NCBI RefSeq assembly: GCF_003265345.1
Contig: NZ_QFWW01000059.1
Location: forward strand, 62,001 to 126,000
Direction of reading: 5' to 3'
Origin: Lentzea terrae
Lineage (GTDB): Bacteria > Actinomycetota > Actinomycetes > Mycobacteriales > Pseudonocardiaceae
Length of the DNA stretch: 64,000 nucleotides
Shown here one piece after another: positions 43,101 through 52,494 of the stretch; position 1 is the first letter of the stretch, and every line of letters starts with the position of its first letter. Both the position numbers and the translations under genes were made by a program. The notes under the pieces are model-generated. The model was not told the DNA's origin and made no database searches. It worked only from the letters and a program-made list of their open reading frames with translations.

Positions 43101-43676
43101 GTGACTGATTTCCTGCTCGGCTTCGGCACCATGATGACCTTGATCGTCGCGATCGGCGCGCAGAACGCTTTCGTGCTGCGCCAAGGACTTCGACGCCAGG
43201 CCGTGGCCGGGGTCGTCGCCGTGTGCGCCATTTCGGACGCCGTCCTCGTCGCGGTGGGTGTCGCCGGGTTCGGGGCGATCGTGAAGATGTTCCCGCAGGC
43301 CATCACCATCGCCGCCGTCGTGGGCGGGATCTTCCTGCTGGGATACGGGTTTCTGGCGGCGCGCCGGGTGTTCCGGCCGCAGTCGATGCAGGCCGGCGAC
43401 ACCAGCACCAGGCCAGTGCTCACCGCGCTTGCACTGACGTGGCTCAACCCGCACGTCTACCTGGACACCGTGCTGCTGCTCGGGTCGATCGCGGCCGGCC
43501 GGTGGCTGTTCGGAGTGGGCGCGGTGACCGCCAGCGTCACCTGGTTCGTCGCGCTGGGGTTCGGCGCGCGGCTGCTCAGCCCGCTGTTCGCGAAGCCCCG
43601 CGCGTGGCGGGTGCTGGACGGCGTGATCGCGGCCGTGATGATCAGTCTCGGGGTGACCCTGATCGCCGGGTCGTGA
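43101..43676 (+). CDS. lysE: LysE/ArgO-family amino-acid exporter
   Basis: 191 residues with about six membrane helices. Family motifs: IVAIGAQNAFVLRQGL in the first helix and LALTWLNPHVYLDTVLLLG in the fourth. It exports basic amino acids (lysine/arginine) and is divergent from its LysR-type regulator. The last 35 nt overlap the small convergent membrane-protein gene. Confidence 0.88.
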   Translation: MTDFLLGFGTMMTLIVAIGAQNAFVLRQGLRRQAVAGVVAVCAISDAVLVAVGVAGFGAIVKMFPQAITIAAVVGGIFLLGYGFLAARRVFRPQSMQAGDTSTRPVLTALALTWLNPHVYLDTVLLLGSIAAGRWLFGVGAVTASVTWFVALGFGARLLSPLFAKPRAWRVLDGVIAAVMISLGVTLIAGS

Positions 43677-43818
43677 TCATCACCAGCACCGCGGACACGG
43701 CCAGAACACCGCTCGTCACCGGCGCCCCGGCACCGATGACGAGCGAGGCCGAAGCCAGTCCCGCGCTGACGACAGCACCCGCGACGACTCGCGGCCGAAG
43801 ATCATCCACGGAGATCAC
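43642..43818 (-). CDS. Small two-helix membrane protein
   Basis: About 58 residues from GTG 43818 (alternative GTG 43809): a charged start DDLRPR, then two hydrophobic stretches (VVAGAVVSAGLASASLVIG and a second of about 17 residues) and a basic tail. No family recognised; tail-to-tail overlap with the exporter gene. May be chance coding. Confidence 0.4.
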   Translation of the reverse strand: MISVDDLRPRVVAGAVVSAGLASASLVIGAGAPVTSGVLAVSAVLVMITTRRSGSPRD

Positions 43819-43883
43819 CCTAACCCACGACACGCCCATGTTGGGTGGTGATCCAGACCCCACCCCTACATGTAGTATCTGCC

Positions 43884-44137
43884 GCGCTGGTGGTTCACCG
43901 ACTCGGAGCAACGGGCTCGGTGAGGCAAGAGGGAACCCGGTGCAAGTCCGGGACTGCCCCGCAGCGGTGAGTGGGAACGAAAGCCGTCAACGAAGCACTG
44001 GGTCGCGAGACCTGGGAAGCGACGGCCGGTAGGCGCGAGCACGACGCCCACGAGTCCGAAGACCTGCCACTGGTGTGTGCGCAAGCCTGCGCGCACGACA
44101 CGGTGCCCCGAGGGAGGGCGGCTGTGTGCACCAGTGG
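43884..44137 (+). promoter_or_regulatory. Cobalamin (B12) riboswitch with expression platform
   Basis: The cobalamin-riboswitch consensus is clear: GGTGCAAGTCCGGGACTGC, CCGCAGCGGT, TGGGAACG and the closing GAGTCCGAAGACCTGCCACTGG. The aptamer spans about 43884-44075. Its 3' strand CCACTGGTG (44067-44075) can pair either with 5' CTGGTGG (43887-43893) as P1 or with CACCAGTGG (44129-44137) downstream, a mutually exclusive switch 46 nt before the nrdA GTG. A -10-like TAGTAT is at 43873-43878. Expected: B12 represses this B12-independent reductase. Confidence 0.93.
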
Positions 44138-44182
44138 TGTGCGCGCATGCGTTTCCTCGGGCTCAGCTCGCGAGGAGAGAGC

Positions 44183-46525
44183 GTGCCCGACCGCCTATCA
44201 GTGGTCATCAACGAAGCTTGCGCCGACCTGCCCAACGCGTCAGCCGAGGCGGTGCTGGCCGAGACCAAGCGTAACCTCTACGCCGGGATCACCGACGCCG
44301 AGCTCGCGTTGGCGCCGATCATGGCCGCCCGCACGATGGTCGAGCAGGATCCCGACTACTCGTACGTCAGCGCCCGGTTGCTGCTGGACAAGCTGCGCGC
44401 CGAGGCCTGCGGCGTCCCGCTGTCGCACGCCGAGATGAGCGAGCGCTACCCGTCGTACTTCGCGTCGTTCGTGGGTTACGGCATCGAGCTCGGCCAGCTC
44501 GACCCGCGCCTCGCGGACTTCGACCTGGCCCGTCTGGGTGCGGCGCTGCGACCGGACCGCGACCTGAACTTCCAGTTCCTGGGCATGCAGACGCTGTACG
44601 ACCGCTACTTCCTGCACCACGACGGCCGCCGCTACGAGCTGCCGCAGGCGTTCTTCCTGCGCGTCGCCATGGGCCTGGCATTGGAGGAGGACGACCGCGA
44701 CGCCCGCGCGATCGAGTTCTACGAGCTGCTCTCGTCGTTCGACTTCATGTGCTCGACGCCGACGCTGTTCAACTCGGGCACCACCCGGCCGCAGCTGTCG
44801 TCGTGCTTCCTGACCACAGTGGACGACGATCTTGCCGCCATCTTCCACGGCATCAGCAACAACGCGCTGCTCAGCAAGTTCGCCGGCGGTCTCGGCAACG
44901 ACTGGACGCCGGTACGGGGCATCGGTGCGCACATCAAGGGCACCAACGGCAAGTCGCAGGGCGTGGTGCCGTTCCTCAAGGTTGCCAACGACACGGCCGT
45001 AGCGGTCAATCAGGGCGGACGTCGCAAGGGCGCGGTCTGCGCGTACCTCGAAACCTGGCACATCGACGTCGAGGAGTTCCTCGACCTGCGCAAGAACACC
45101 GGCGACGAACGCCGCCGCACGCACGACATGAACACCGCGAACTGGGTGCCGGACGAGTTCCTGCGCCGGGTCCGCGCGAACGGCCAGTGGACGCTGTTCT
45201 CGCCGGACGAGGTGCCGGACCTGCACGACGCGTTCGGTGACGAGTTCGCGCGCAAGTACCGCGCGTACGAGGCGAAGGCGGACAACGGCGAGATCAAGGT
45301 CTTCCGCCGGGTGCAGGCCGTCGACCTGTGGCGGCGCATGCTGACCATGCTGTTCGAGACCGGCCACCCGTGGATCACGTTCAAGGACCCGTGCAACCTG
45401 CGCTCGCCGCAGCAGCACAGCGGTGTCGTGCACTCGTCCAACCTGTGCACCGAGATCACCCTGAACACCACGATCGACGAGGTCGCGGTGTGCAACCTCG
45501 GTTCGGTCAACCTCGCGCAGCACGTCACTGCCGAGGGCATCGACCACGCACGGCTCGAGCAGACGGTGCGGACCGCGGTTCGCATGCTCGACAACGTGAT
45601 CGACGTGAACTACTACACGATCCCCGAGGCGCGGAACTCGAACCTCGAGCACCGGCCGGTCGGCCTGGGCCTGATGGGCTTCCAGGACGCGCTGTTCACG
45701 CTCGGCACGCCGATGGCGTCGCAGGAGGCCGTCGAGTTCGCCGACCGCAGCATGGAGGAGATCAGCTACTACGCGATCACCGCGTCGGCCGAGCTCGCCC
45801 GGGAGCGCGGCGCGTACCGGTCGTTCGACGGATCGCTGTGGTCGCAGGGCATTCTCCCGATCGACTCCATCGGGATCCTCGCGCAGCACCGCGGCGACGG
45901 CGAGCTGGCCGTGGACCGGGAGTCCACGATGGACTGGAGCGTCGTTCGCGAGAAGGCCCGCAGGGGCATGCGGAACTCGAACGTGATGGCCATCGCGCCG
46001 ACCGCGACCATCGCGAACATCGCCGGCGTCAACCAGTCGATCGAGCCGCAGTACCGCAACCTGTACGTGAAGTCGAACATGTCCGGCGACTTCACCGTGA
46101 TCAACCCGGATCTGGTGCGTTCTCTGAAGCAGCGCAAGCTGTGGGACGAGCAGATGATCGCGGACCTGAAGCTGCACGACGGCAGCCTCGGCGCGATCGA
46201 CCGCGTGCCGCCCTACCTCAAAGCGTTGTACGCCACCGCGTTCGAGGTCGGCAGCTCGTGGCTGATCGAGGCGGGCGGGCGGCGGCAGAAGTGGATCGAC
46301 CAGGCGCAGTCGCTGAACCTGTACCTGGCTCAGCCGAGCGGCCGCAAGCTCGACGAGCTGTACCAGCTGGCGTGGCTGCGCGGCCTGAAGACCACGTACT
46401 ACCTGCGCACGCAGTCCGCCACGCACGTCGAGAAGTCCACCCTGCAGGGCACCGACGGCAAGCTCAACGCCGTCTCCCCCGTCGCCTGCTCCGTCACCGA
46501 ACCCGACTGCGAGGCTTGCCAGTGA
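44183..46525 (+). CDS. nrdA: Ribonucleotide reductase class I large subunit
   Basis: 780 residues from GTG 44183, with GAGGAGAG just upstream; earlier in-frame codons lie in the riboswitch expression platform. Class I R1 features: [20 protein letters not shown] (redox Cys), NLCTEITLN with the thiyl Cys region, [17 protein letters not shown] and the C-terminal CxxC-like CEACQ. Together with NrdB it reduces ribonucleoside diphosphates for DNA synthesis. Control by the upstream cobalamin riboswitch implies that a B12-dependent class II enzyme is the main reductase elsewhere in the genome. Confidence 0.93.
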   Translation: MPDRLSVVINEACADLPNASAEAVLAETKRNLYAGITDAELALAPIMAARTMVEQDPDYSYVSARLLLDKLRAEACGVPLSHAEMSERYPSYFASFVGYGIELGQLDPRLADFDLARLGAALRPDRDLNFQFLGMQTLYDRYFLHHDGRRYELPQAFFLRVAMGLALEEDDRDARAIEFYELLSSFDFMCSTPTLFNSGTTRPQLSSCFLTTVDDDLAAIFHGISNNALLSKFAGGLGNDWTPVRGIGAHIKGTNGKSQGVVPFLKVANDTAVAVNQGGRRKGAVCAYLETWHIDVEEFLDLRKNTGDERRRTHDMNTANWVPDEFLRRVRANGQWTLFSPDEVPDLHDAFGDEFARKYRAYEAKADNGEIKVFRRVQAVDLWRRMLTMLFETGHPWITFKDPCNLRSPQQHSGVVHSSNLCTEITLNTTIDEVAVCNLGSVNLAQHVTAEGIDHARLEQTVRTAVRMLDNVIDVNYYTIPEARNSNLEHRPVGLGLMGFQDALFTLGTPMASQEAVEFADRSMEEISYYAITASAELARERGAYRSFDGSLWSQGILPIDSIGILAQHRGDGELAVDRESTMDWSVVREKARRGMRNSNVMAIAPTATIANIAGVNQSIEPQYRNLYVKSNMSGDFTVINPDLVRSLKQRKLWDEQMIADLKLHDGSLGAIDRVPPYLKALYATAFEVGSSWLIEAGGRRQKWIDQAQSLNLYLAQPSGRKLDELYQLAWLRGLKTTYYLRTQSATHVEKSTLQGTDGKLNAVSPVACSVTEPDCEACQ

Positions 46526-47556
46526 GTATCGAAGCAGGCGCCGCGCGCGTCTCCGTCGACGACAAGGCGATGATCAACTGCCGCGCCGACGTCAACCAGC
46601 TGCTGCCGCTCAAGTACCACTGGGCGTGGGAGAAGTACCTCAACGGCTGCAACAACCACTGGATGCCGACCGAGGTGTCCATGCAGGCCGACATCAGCCT
46701 GTGGAAGTCTTCGGACGGGCTGACCGAAGAAGAACGCCGCATGATCAAGCGGAACCTCGGCTTCTTCGCGACCTCGGAGTCGTTGGTGGCCAACAACATC
46801 GTGCTCGCGGTGTACCGGCACCTGACCAACCCCGAGTGCCGCCAGTACCTGCTGCGCCAGGCCTTCGAAGAGGCCGTGCACACCCACACGTTCCAGTACA
46901 TCTGCGAGTCGCTCGGCCTGGACGAGGGCGAGCTGTTCAACATGTACCGCGAGGTCCCGTCCATCACGGACAAGGCCGCCTGGGCGCTGCAGTACACGCA
47001 ACACCTGGAGGACCCGGAGTTCAGGACCGGCACGCCGGACAAGGACCAGGCGTTCCTGCGTGACCTCGTGGCGTTCTACGTGGTCTTCGAGGGCATGTGG
47101 TTCTACACGGGCTTCGCGCAGATCCTGTCGCTGGGCCGGCGCAACAAGATGGTCGGCATCGCCGAGCAGTACCAGTACATCCTGCGCGACGAGTCGATCC
47201 ACCTGAACTTCGGCATCGACGCCATCAACCAGATCAAGCTCGAGAACCCGCACCTGTGGAACGACGTGTTCCAGAAGGAGGTGCGCACCATGCTCGCCGA
47301 GGGCTGCGAGCTGGAGATCGCCTACGGCCGCGACACGATGCCGAGCGGGATCCTCGGGCTCAACGCCGACCTGTGCGAGCAGTACATGCGGTTCATCACC
47401 AACCGCCGGTGCGCGCAGCTCGGGCTGGAGGCGGTGTGGGAGCCGACGGAGAACCCGTTCCCGTGGATGTCGGAGATGATGGATCTCAAGAAGGAGAAGA
47501 ACTTCTTCGAGACGCGCGTGATCGAGTACCAGAACGGCGGCTCGCTGGAGTGGTGA
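46522..47556 (+). CDS. nrdB: Ribonucleotide reductase class I small subunit, class Ic-like
   Basis: 344 residues from GTG 46522, overlapping the nrdA stop (GTGA). Metal ligands are present: E117 and H120 in [12 protein letters not shown], and DESIHLNFG for the second pair. The position of the radical tyrosine (Y122 in E. coli) is Phe124, as in Chlamydia NrdB, which uses a Mn/Fe cofactor rather than a tyrosyl radical. Class Ic chemistry is therefore predicted. No activase or third nrd gene follows in the window. Confidence 0.92.
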   Translation: MSIEAGAARVSVDDKAMINCRADVNQLLPLKYHWAWEKYLNGCNNHWMPTEVSMQADISLWKSSDGLTEEERRMIKRNLGFFATSESLVANNIVLAVYRHLTNPECRQYLLRQAFEEAVHTHTFQYICESLGLDEGELFNMYREVPSITDKAAWALQYTQHLEDPEFRTGTPDKDQAFLRDLVAFYVVFEGMWFYTGFAQILSLGRRNKMVGIAEQYQYILRDESIHLNFGIDAINQIKLENPHLWNDVFQKEVRTMLAEGCELEIAYGRDTMPSGILGLNADLCEQYMRFITNRRCAQLGLEAVWEPTENPFPWMSEMMDLKKEKNFFETRVIEYQNGGSLEW

Positions 47557-47557
47557 G

Positions 47558-47724
47558 CTAGCGGTCCCGGTAGGCGACCTGCCCGGCGAGCGCGCACAGC
47601 TCGTCGTGCCACACGTCGCTGATCGGGGCGGCAGGTGGTCGCGCAGCTCGTCGAACGCATCCTGTTCGACGAGCACGCGCCCCTCCGCGTCGGCGAGCCG
47701 AAAGCCAGGTGCGACCTGACCTAC
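47558..47724 (-). pseudogene. Remnant of a small gene with a frameshift
   Basis: One frame reads VGQVAPGFRLADAEGRVLVEQ and DAFDELRDHLPP; the ending ISDVWHDELCALAGQ, VAYRDR-stop is in another frame, joined near 47627. Together they look like the C-terminal 55 residues of a small acidic protein. No start codon with a ribosome site is seen. It lies between nrdB and idi. Confidence 0.45.
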
Positions 47725-47740
47725 CGGCTCCGCGACTGAG

Positions 47741-48322
47741 TCATGCGAGTCGAACCGCGCTGGGCAGTTCGGCGCGGTCCGCGACCGGCCACCGCAACGG
47801 GTCGGGCCCCAGCTGCACGAGCTCGGCGACCTGCAACTGGGCCCACCGCGAGATCTCGCGCGAGCCGTCGAGCACGGAGGCCGCGAACTCGGTCCACGGC
47901 ACGCGCTCGGCCGAGTCGACCTCGTCCGGGTTCGGGACCGGCTCGTCGTCGGAGAGGACCCGGAACACCGGGCACATCTCGTTCTCGACGACGCCGTCCA
48001 TCTCGGCGCGGTAGCGGAAGCGCGGCAGCAGCAGCTCCGGGTCCGAGCACCGCATGCCCAGCTCGTCCTGCAGCCGCCGGAGCACGGCCTGGGCCATGTC
48101 CTCGCCCGGCAGCGGGTGACCGCAGCAGGTGTTGGTCCACACACCGGGGAACGTCTTCTTGTGCAACGCGCGGCGGGTCAGCACGATCCGCCCGGCCGAG
48201 TCGAAGACGTAGCTGGAAAACGCGAGGTGCAGCGGGGTGTCCGCGTGGTGCACCACGGCCTTGTCCTCGACGCCGATGGCCGAACCGTCCTCGGCCAGGA
48301 GAACCACCTGTTCCACAGTCAC
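47741..48322 (-). CDS. idi: Isopentenyl-diphosphate delta-isomerase, type I
   Basis: 193 residues. Nudix-fold IPP isomerase with HLAFSSYVFD, the active-site Cys in TNTCCGHPLPGE, and the catalytic Glu region VENEMCPVF. It interconverts IPP and DMAPP for isoprenoid synthesis. No other terpenoid gene is adjacent. The GTG start is in line with family length. Confidence 0.92.
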   Translation of the reverse strand: MTVEQVVLLAEDGSAIGVEDKAVVHHADTPLHLAFSSYVFDSAGRIVLTRRALHKKTFPGVWTNTCCGHPLPGEDMAQAVLRRLQDELGMRCSDPELLLPRFRYRAEMDGVVENEMCPVFRVLSDDEPVPNPDEVDSAERVPWTEFAASVLDGSREISRWAQLQVAELVQLGPDPLRWPVADRAELPSAVRLA

Positions 48323-48416
48323 GACGCAACGTAATCACACGAACTACCGGATCGGGAAATGTGAGCTCGAGCGCGGAGATAGCCGGACCATAGGTGGCCC
48401 ACGTCACTCTGGAGTC

Positions 48417-48611
48417 ATGACTTCCCCGTTCGCTCAGGCTCACACCATGTTCCTGGTGCTGGTCAGCCCAACGGGCCAGTACTCGATCTGGCCGGCGGTG
48501 CTGCAGGTGCCCGCCGGCTGGCAGGTCGTCCACGGTGTCGCGTGCAAGCAGTCCTGCGAGGACTTCGTGGGGGCCGCCCGCGCCGGCCTGCCGGCGCGGG
48601 CTGCCGCTTAG
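48417..48611 (+). CDS. Orphan MbtH-like protein with altered C-terminus
   Basis: 64 residues: MTSPFAQAHTMFLVLV, then QYSIWP, VPAGWQVVHG and CEDFV follow the MbtH pattern, including the first two conserved tryptophans and SxWP. The C-terminal WTDxRPxSL segment is replaced by an alanine-rich end, so it is atypical. MbtH proteins bind and activate NRPS adenylation domains; none is in the window. GGAG lies only 2 nt before the ATG. Confidence 0.75.
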   Translation: MTSPFAQAHTMFLVLVSPTGQYSIWPAVLQVPAGWQVVHGVACKQSCEDFVGAARAGLPARAAA

Positions 48612-48612
48612 G

Positions 48613-49716
48613 TCACCTGCGTCCGGCCAGGGTGGACCGCAGGGCGTGATACGCGGGCTTGCGGGTGTAGTCGTTCCACATCACCGTGGCCGCGCCCTGC
48701 CCCTGGAAGAAGACCGGCACCCACGAGTACTTGTCGGTGAAGCCCCAGATGGTGAACGACCGGCAGGTGCGGACGTTCAGGCAGGCGGTGAGCATGCGCT
48801 GGTAGTAGTCGGCTTGCTGGCGCAGCTGGGCCTCGGTGGGCACGCCGCTCGCGGGCAGGGTCATCCGCACGTCGACCTCGGTCATCGCGGTCTCCAGGCC
48901 GAGAGAGGCGAACCGCTTCAGGTTGCGCTCCAGATCGTCCGGGAAGCCGTAGTCCAGGCTGAGGTGCCCTTGGGCGGAGAAGCCGTGCACGGGCACGCCG
49001 GCGGCACGCAGGTCCTTGATCAGCGCGTAGTACGCGTCGCTCTTCGCGTTGACGCTTTCGACGTTGTAGTCGTTGAAGAACAACTTCGCCTTGGGGTCGG
49101 CCTGGTGCGCCCACCGGAACGCGTCCGCGACGATGCCGGGGCCGAGCTCGCGGATCCAGATGTTCTCCGTGGTCCGCAGCGCGCCCGAGTCGGTGAAGAT
49201 CTCGTTGGCCACGTCCCACTGCTGGATCCGGCCCGCGTACCGCCCGACAACGGTCTTGATGTGCTCGCGCAGGATCGCGCGGAGTTCGTCCGCGGTGAAC
49301 TTGCCCTGCTCGAGCCACTCCGGATTCTGGCTGTGCCACAACAGGGTGTGTCCGCGGACGACCTGCCGGTTCTGCTTGGCGAACCGCACGATGGCGTCCG
49401 CCGTGCCGAAGTTGTACCGGTTGCGCTCGGGATGGATGTACTCCCACTTCATCTGGTTCTCCGGCGACACCGAGCTGAACTCGGCGGCCAGCACGCGCCG
49501 GTACGGCCGGTCCGAGGTGAAGGGGTCCGGGTAGGGCTGTTCCTCGTGGTGACCGCCGCCGGCGACCGCGCTTCCGATGTGGAAGCCCTTGGGCGCCGCC
49601 CAGCGCAGGGTGTGGTGGTGGCCGTCCGTCTCGGGTGCGGCCGAGGCCGTCGAAGCCAACGGCACCGACAACGTCACGGCGGTGAACAACGTCATGATCA
49701 GTCGAGCCGGCTTCAT
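48613..49716 (-). CDS. Secreted GH10 endo-1,4-beta-xylanase
   Basis: 367 residues from ATG 49716, with GAGG upstream. Signal peptide about 1-27 (TASA|APET). The GH10 barrel has NQMKWEYI, RGHTLLWHSQNP, the acid/base Glu in DVANEIF, FNDYNVES and the nucleophile in MTEVDVR. It cleaves xylan outside the cell. No carbohydrate-binding module is present. The 49717-49874 gap contains AT-rich GAATCG/CGATTC segments but no clear operator. Confidence 0.92.
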   Translation of the reverse strand: MKPARLIMTLFTAVTLSVPLASTASAAPETDGHHHTLRWAAPKGFHIGSAVAGGGHHEEQPYPDPFTSDRPYRRVLAAEFSSVSPENQMKWEYIHPERNRYNFGTADAIVRFAKQNRQVVRGHTLLWHSQNPEWLEQGKFTADELRAILREHIKTVVGRYAGRIQQWDVANEIFTDSGALRTTENIWIRELGPGIVADAFRWAHQADPKAKLFFNDYNVESVNAKSDAYYALIKDLRAAGVPVHGFSAQGHLSLDYGFPDDLERNLKRFASLGLETAMTEVDVRMTLPASGVPTEAQLRQQADYYQRMLTACLNVRTCRSFTIWGFTDKYSWVPVFFQGQGAATVMWNDYTRKPAYHALRSTLAGRR

Positions 49717-49874
49717 CAGACCTCGTTTCGCGACGACTGGTGACCGAGCTTTTGGCACCATATGGCGCTCGTCTCGGCAGCGTCAAGCGCCGGAAACCGT
49801 TGGGACAGCGTCGAATCACGAGTTGGCGAATCGACAGGCGTATTCGACGGAACCGCTGTCGATGATTCGATGCG

Positions 49875-52409
49875 TCAGCAGATCAGCCGCGCGTCACCCC
49901 ACACCGCGTGGTCGAGCGCGGCGCCGTCACCGCCGTCGGTCACCCGCAACGTCAGCGACTTCACCCCGGTGACGTCCACGCTGATCGGCAGCGCGGGATC
50001 GACGGATCGCCGCAACGGGCTCTCGTGCAGCACGCGACCGTCACCCACGATCGCGAACGTCACCGAGCCGCCGACACCCGCCGCACGATCCACGCGACCG
50101 TCGACCTCGTCGTCCACCCCTGCCGTGGCGTCGAACCTCGTGCACGCCCCGATCTCGAAGCTCTTGTCCGCGGGCGTCGTGCCGATGCCCTTGCCGAACC
50201 TGACGCCACCGGTCGTCAACGTCCTGCCCTCGACGGAACGATCGTTGCCCGCGACGTAGGACTGCCCTGCGGGCAACGGTTTCCAGACGTGCGTGCGGGT
50301 CGCCTTCTCCGCCTCCACGCTGGAGCTGAAGCGGTAGGGCTGGAACTGGGCCACGGCAGGCACATCTGTCAGACCAACGACAGGGTGGGCGCCGACCTTC
50401 ACCGTCCACCTGCCACTCAGCGACTCACCCGGCGCGACCCGGAACGCCCTGGCAGCAGGGGAAGCGCTCCACCCGGACGGTACGCGCGGTGCGAACGTCA
50501 CGTCGTAGAGCGGCTGGGCCGAGGTGTTCGTGAAGGTGCTGCTCATCTCGAACGTCTGACCGGGCTGCACCGACACGAGCTCGGGCGTCGTCACGACCGT
50601 CGTGGACGGAATTCCGTACGTGGGCCGCGCACAGGTATCCCGCACCGGGCGGCACACCAGTGCGACGAACCCGCCGTCCTTCGCCACCGGGATGGTCAGT
50701 TTCTGGTCGGTGACCTGGGTTTCCCTGACCAGTCCGGCAGCACCGTCCCGCACGACCTCGACCAGCCAGCGCCCCTTGCCGAGCGCCGGGAGGTCGAGCG
50801 TCCTGGCCTCCCCCGCGATCGCGCCGCCGACGAACCACCGGTCGTCGCTGCGCCGTGCCATCACAACGCTTTCGGTGGGACGGCCGGACAGCAGCCGGGT
50901 CTCGTCCCACGCGGCCGGCGCCTGCTCCAGGAACCACCGCGCGGGTGGCCTGGCGTCGTAGGAGTCCGGGCGCCCGGCGAGGTTCTGGATGCCCGACTCG
51001 TACAGCACGGTCAGCGCGAGCTCGCCGCCGTCGGTGTTGGCACGGGTGCGGTGGAAGCCGCCGGGCGTGTAGTCCATGCCGCCCACCACGTTGCGGGTGA
51101 ACGGCAGCGCGGTGAGGTGGCTCGTGGTGAGGCCGCTGGACTTCTCCGCGCCGTGCACCGCCTCGGTCGTCATGACGTGCGGCCAGGTGCGGTGGACGCC
51201 GTGCGGCAGCGTGGCGCCGTGGAAGTTGATCAGGAAGTGCATCCGCGCGGTCTCCGGCAGGATCTCGTCGTACCAGCGGTAGCGCTCCTGGCCGTCGGAG
51301 TCCATGAAGTCGATCTTCAGACCCTGCACGCCCCACTTCTGCAGCCACGGCAGGTAGTCCGCGCGCTTGGCCGCCGTGTCGACGCTGCTGAACCGCACCC
51401 ACGTGTGGATGCCGACCCTGCGCGCCTTCGCGTACCGGACGAGCTCGGGGATGAAGCTGGTCTGCCGCCAGTTCGGGTCGTCGTACCAGCCCGCGTCCAC
51501 CACGACGTACGGCCAGCCGCGCGCCGCCGCGTAGTCGACGAACTCCTTCTGCTTGGCGAGGTCCTGCTGCGTCGAGCGGCCACCGGCGAGCCACGTCCAG
51601 ACCGCCGGGCCGGGCTTGATCCAGCTGGTGTCGCGGATCTTCGACGGGGGCGCGAGGTCGTCCGCGAGCGTCGACTCGGTGACGGTGGCGAGACTTCCGA
51701 CGATCATGGTGCGCCACGGCGTCTTGAGCGCTCCGGTGACCGCGACCTGCTCGTCCCACAGCTTGATCTGGAACCTGCCGCCGCCGGTGTGCACGAGCCG
51801 GCCGCCGGAGTAGCGTCCGTCCACATCGGACTCGGTGATCAGCACGTGCGTGCCGCCGACGTCGAACAGCGCCGGGTGCATGTACTCGGCCAGTTCCGCG
51901 GTGCCCGCGGTCAGCTGCAGGAACGGGTTCTCGTAGTCGCGGCGGAACTTGGCGAGCCACGCCGTCGCGTCGGCGGGCAGGACGAACGCCGAGGCCTCGC
52001 CGGTGACCGCGCCGGTGTCCTGCGGCAGCTCGTAGCGGTAGGCGACGCCGTCGGGAGACTCGCGCACGACCAGGTTGAGGGAGTTCTCACCAGACTTGAA
52101 GCGGTACGTCGTCTCGATGGCCCGCACGGTCCGGTCGAGCTTCTTGCCGGACGACGTGCGGTAGCGCTCGAAGATCATCCGCCGCGACTTGCCGGCCGGT
52201 GTCAGACCTCGTGACAGGTCGGCGCGCTCGGTCGTGATCCCGACCGGCGACGGCTGCACGACCGTCTTGCCGCCGTGCTTCACGGCCAGGGTGACGCTGC
52301 CACCAGAGGTGCTGACGACAGCCTGCGGGCCGGGGGCACCGGCCTGCGCAGGCGGCACGACGATCATTCCCGCGACCAACGCGGCCGCGACTGCAGCTCT
52401 CACCGCCAC
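49875..52409 (-). CDS. Secreted GH97 alpha-glycosidase with NEW3 and NPCBM domains
   Basis: 844 residues from GTG 52409 (GGGGAG 6 nt upstream). Signal peptide about 1-24. The GH97 N-domain is followed by a barrel with VDAGWYDDPNW, LKIDFMDSDGQERYRWY, LINFHGATLPHG and MTTEAVHGAE. An Asp in KIDFMD rather than a Glu base suggests the retaining, alpha-galactosidase-type branch (inference). A NEW3 domain (about 600-690) and a C-terminal NPCBM (about 700-844) complete it. An 11-bp perfect inverted repeat lies 49-85 bp upstream. Confidence 0.87.
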   Translation of the reverse strand: MAVRAAVAAALVAGMIVVPPAQAGAPGPQAVVSTSGGSVTLAVKHGGKTVVQPSPVGITTERADLSRGLTPAGKSRRMIFERYRTSSGKKLDRTVRAIETTYRFKSGENSLNLVVRESPDGVAYRYELPQDTGAVTGEASAFVLPADATAWLAKFRRDYENPFLQLTAGTAELAEYMHPALFDVGGTHVLITESDVDGRYSGGRLVHTGGGRFQIKLWDEQVAVTGALKTPWRTMIVGSLATVTESTLADDLAPPSKIRDTSWIKPGPAVWTWLAGGRSTQQDLAKQKEFVDYAAARGWPYVVVDAGWYDDPNWRQTSFIPELVRYAKARRVGIHTWVRFSSVDTAAKRADYLPWLQKWGVQGLKIDFMDSDGQERYRWYDEILPETARMHFLINFHGATLPHGVHRTWPHVMTTEAVHGAEKSSGLTTSHLTALPFTRNVVGGMDYTPGGFHRTRANTDGGELALTVLYESGIQNLAGRPDSYDARPPARWFLEQAPAAWDETRLLSGRPTESVVMARRSDDRWFVGGAIAGEARTLDLPALGKGRWLVEVVRDGAAGLVRETQVTDQKLTIPVAKDGGFVALVCRPVRDTCARPTYGIPSTTVVTTPELVSVQPGQTFEMSSTFTNTSAQPLYDVTFAPRVPSGWSASPAARAFRVAPGESLSGRWTVKVGAHPVVGLTDVPAVAQFQPYRFSSSVEAEKATRTHVWKPLPAGQSYVAGNDRSVEGRTLTTGGVRFGKGIGTTPADKSFEIGACTRFDATAGVDDEVDGRVDRAAGVGGSVTFAIVGDGRVLHESPLRRSVDPALPISVDVTGVKSLTLRVTDGGDGAALDHAVWGDARLIC

Positions 52410-52457
52410 GGACACTCCCCTCGTGATCCGGGGCGGCGGTCACCGGAAGACATCCAA

Positions 52458-52494
52458 TGACTCGGACGCTATGTCGCATGTTTCGTCCGAGTCA
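52458..52494. promoter_or_regulatory. Perfect 11-bp inverted repeat upstream of the GH97 gene
   Basis: TGACTCGGACG (52458-52468) and CGTCCGAGTCA (52484-52494) are perfect complements around a 15-bp spacer that itself contains near-palindromic ATGTCGCAT. The right arm includes the stop codon of the GNAT gene. It could be the operator of the GH97 promoter or a terminator for the GNAT gene. Confidence 0.65.

Noticed and set aside
44075-44182. Earlier in-frame starts for nrdA
   Set aside because: They fall inside the riboswitch expression platform and lack a ribosome site; GTG 44183 has GAGGAGAG.
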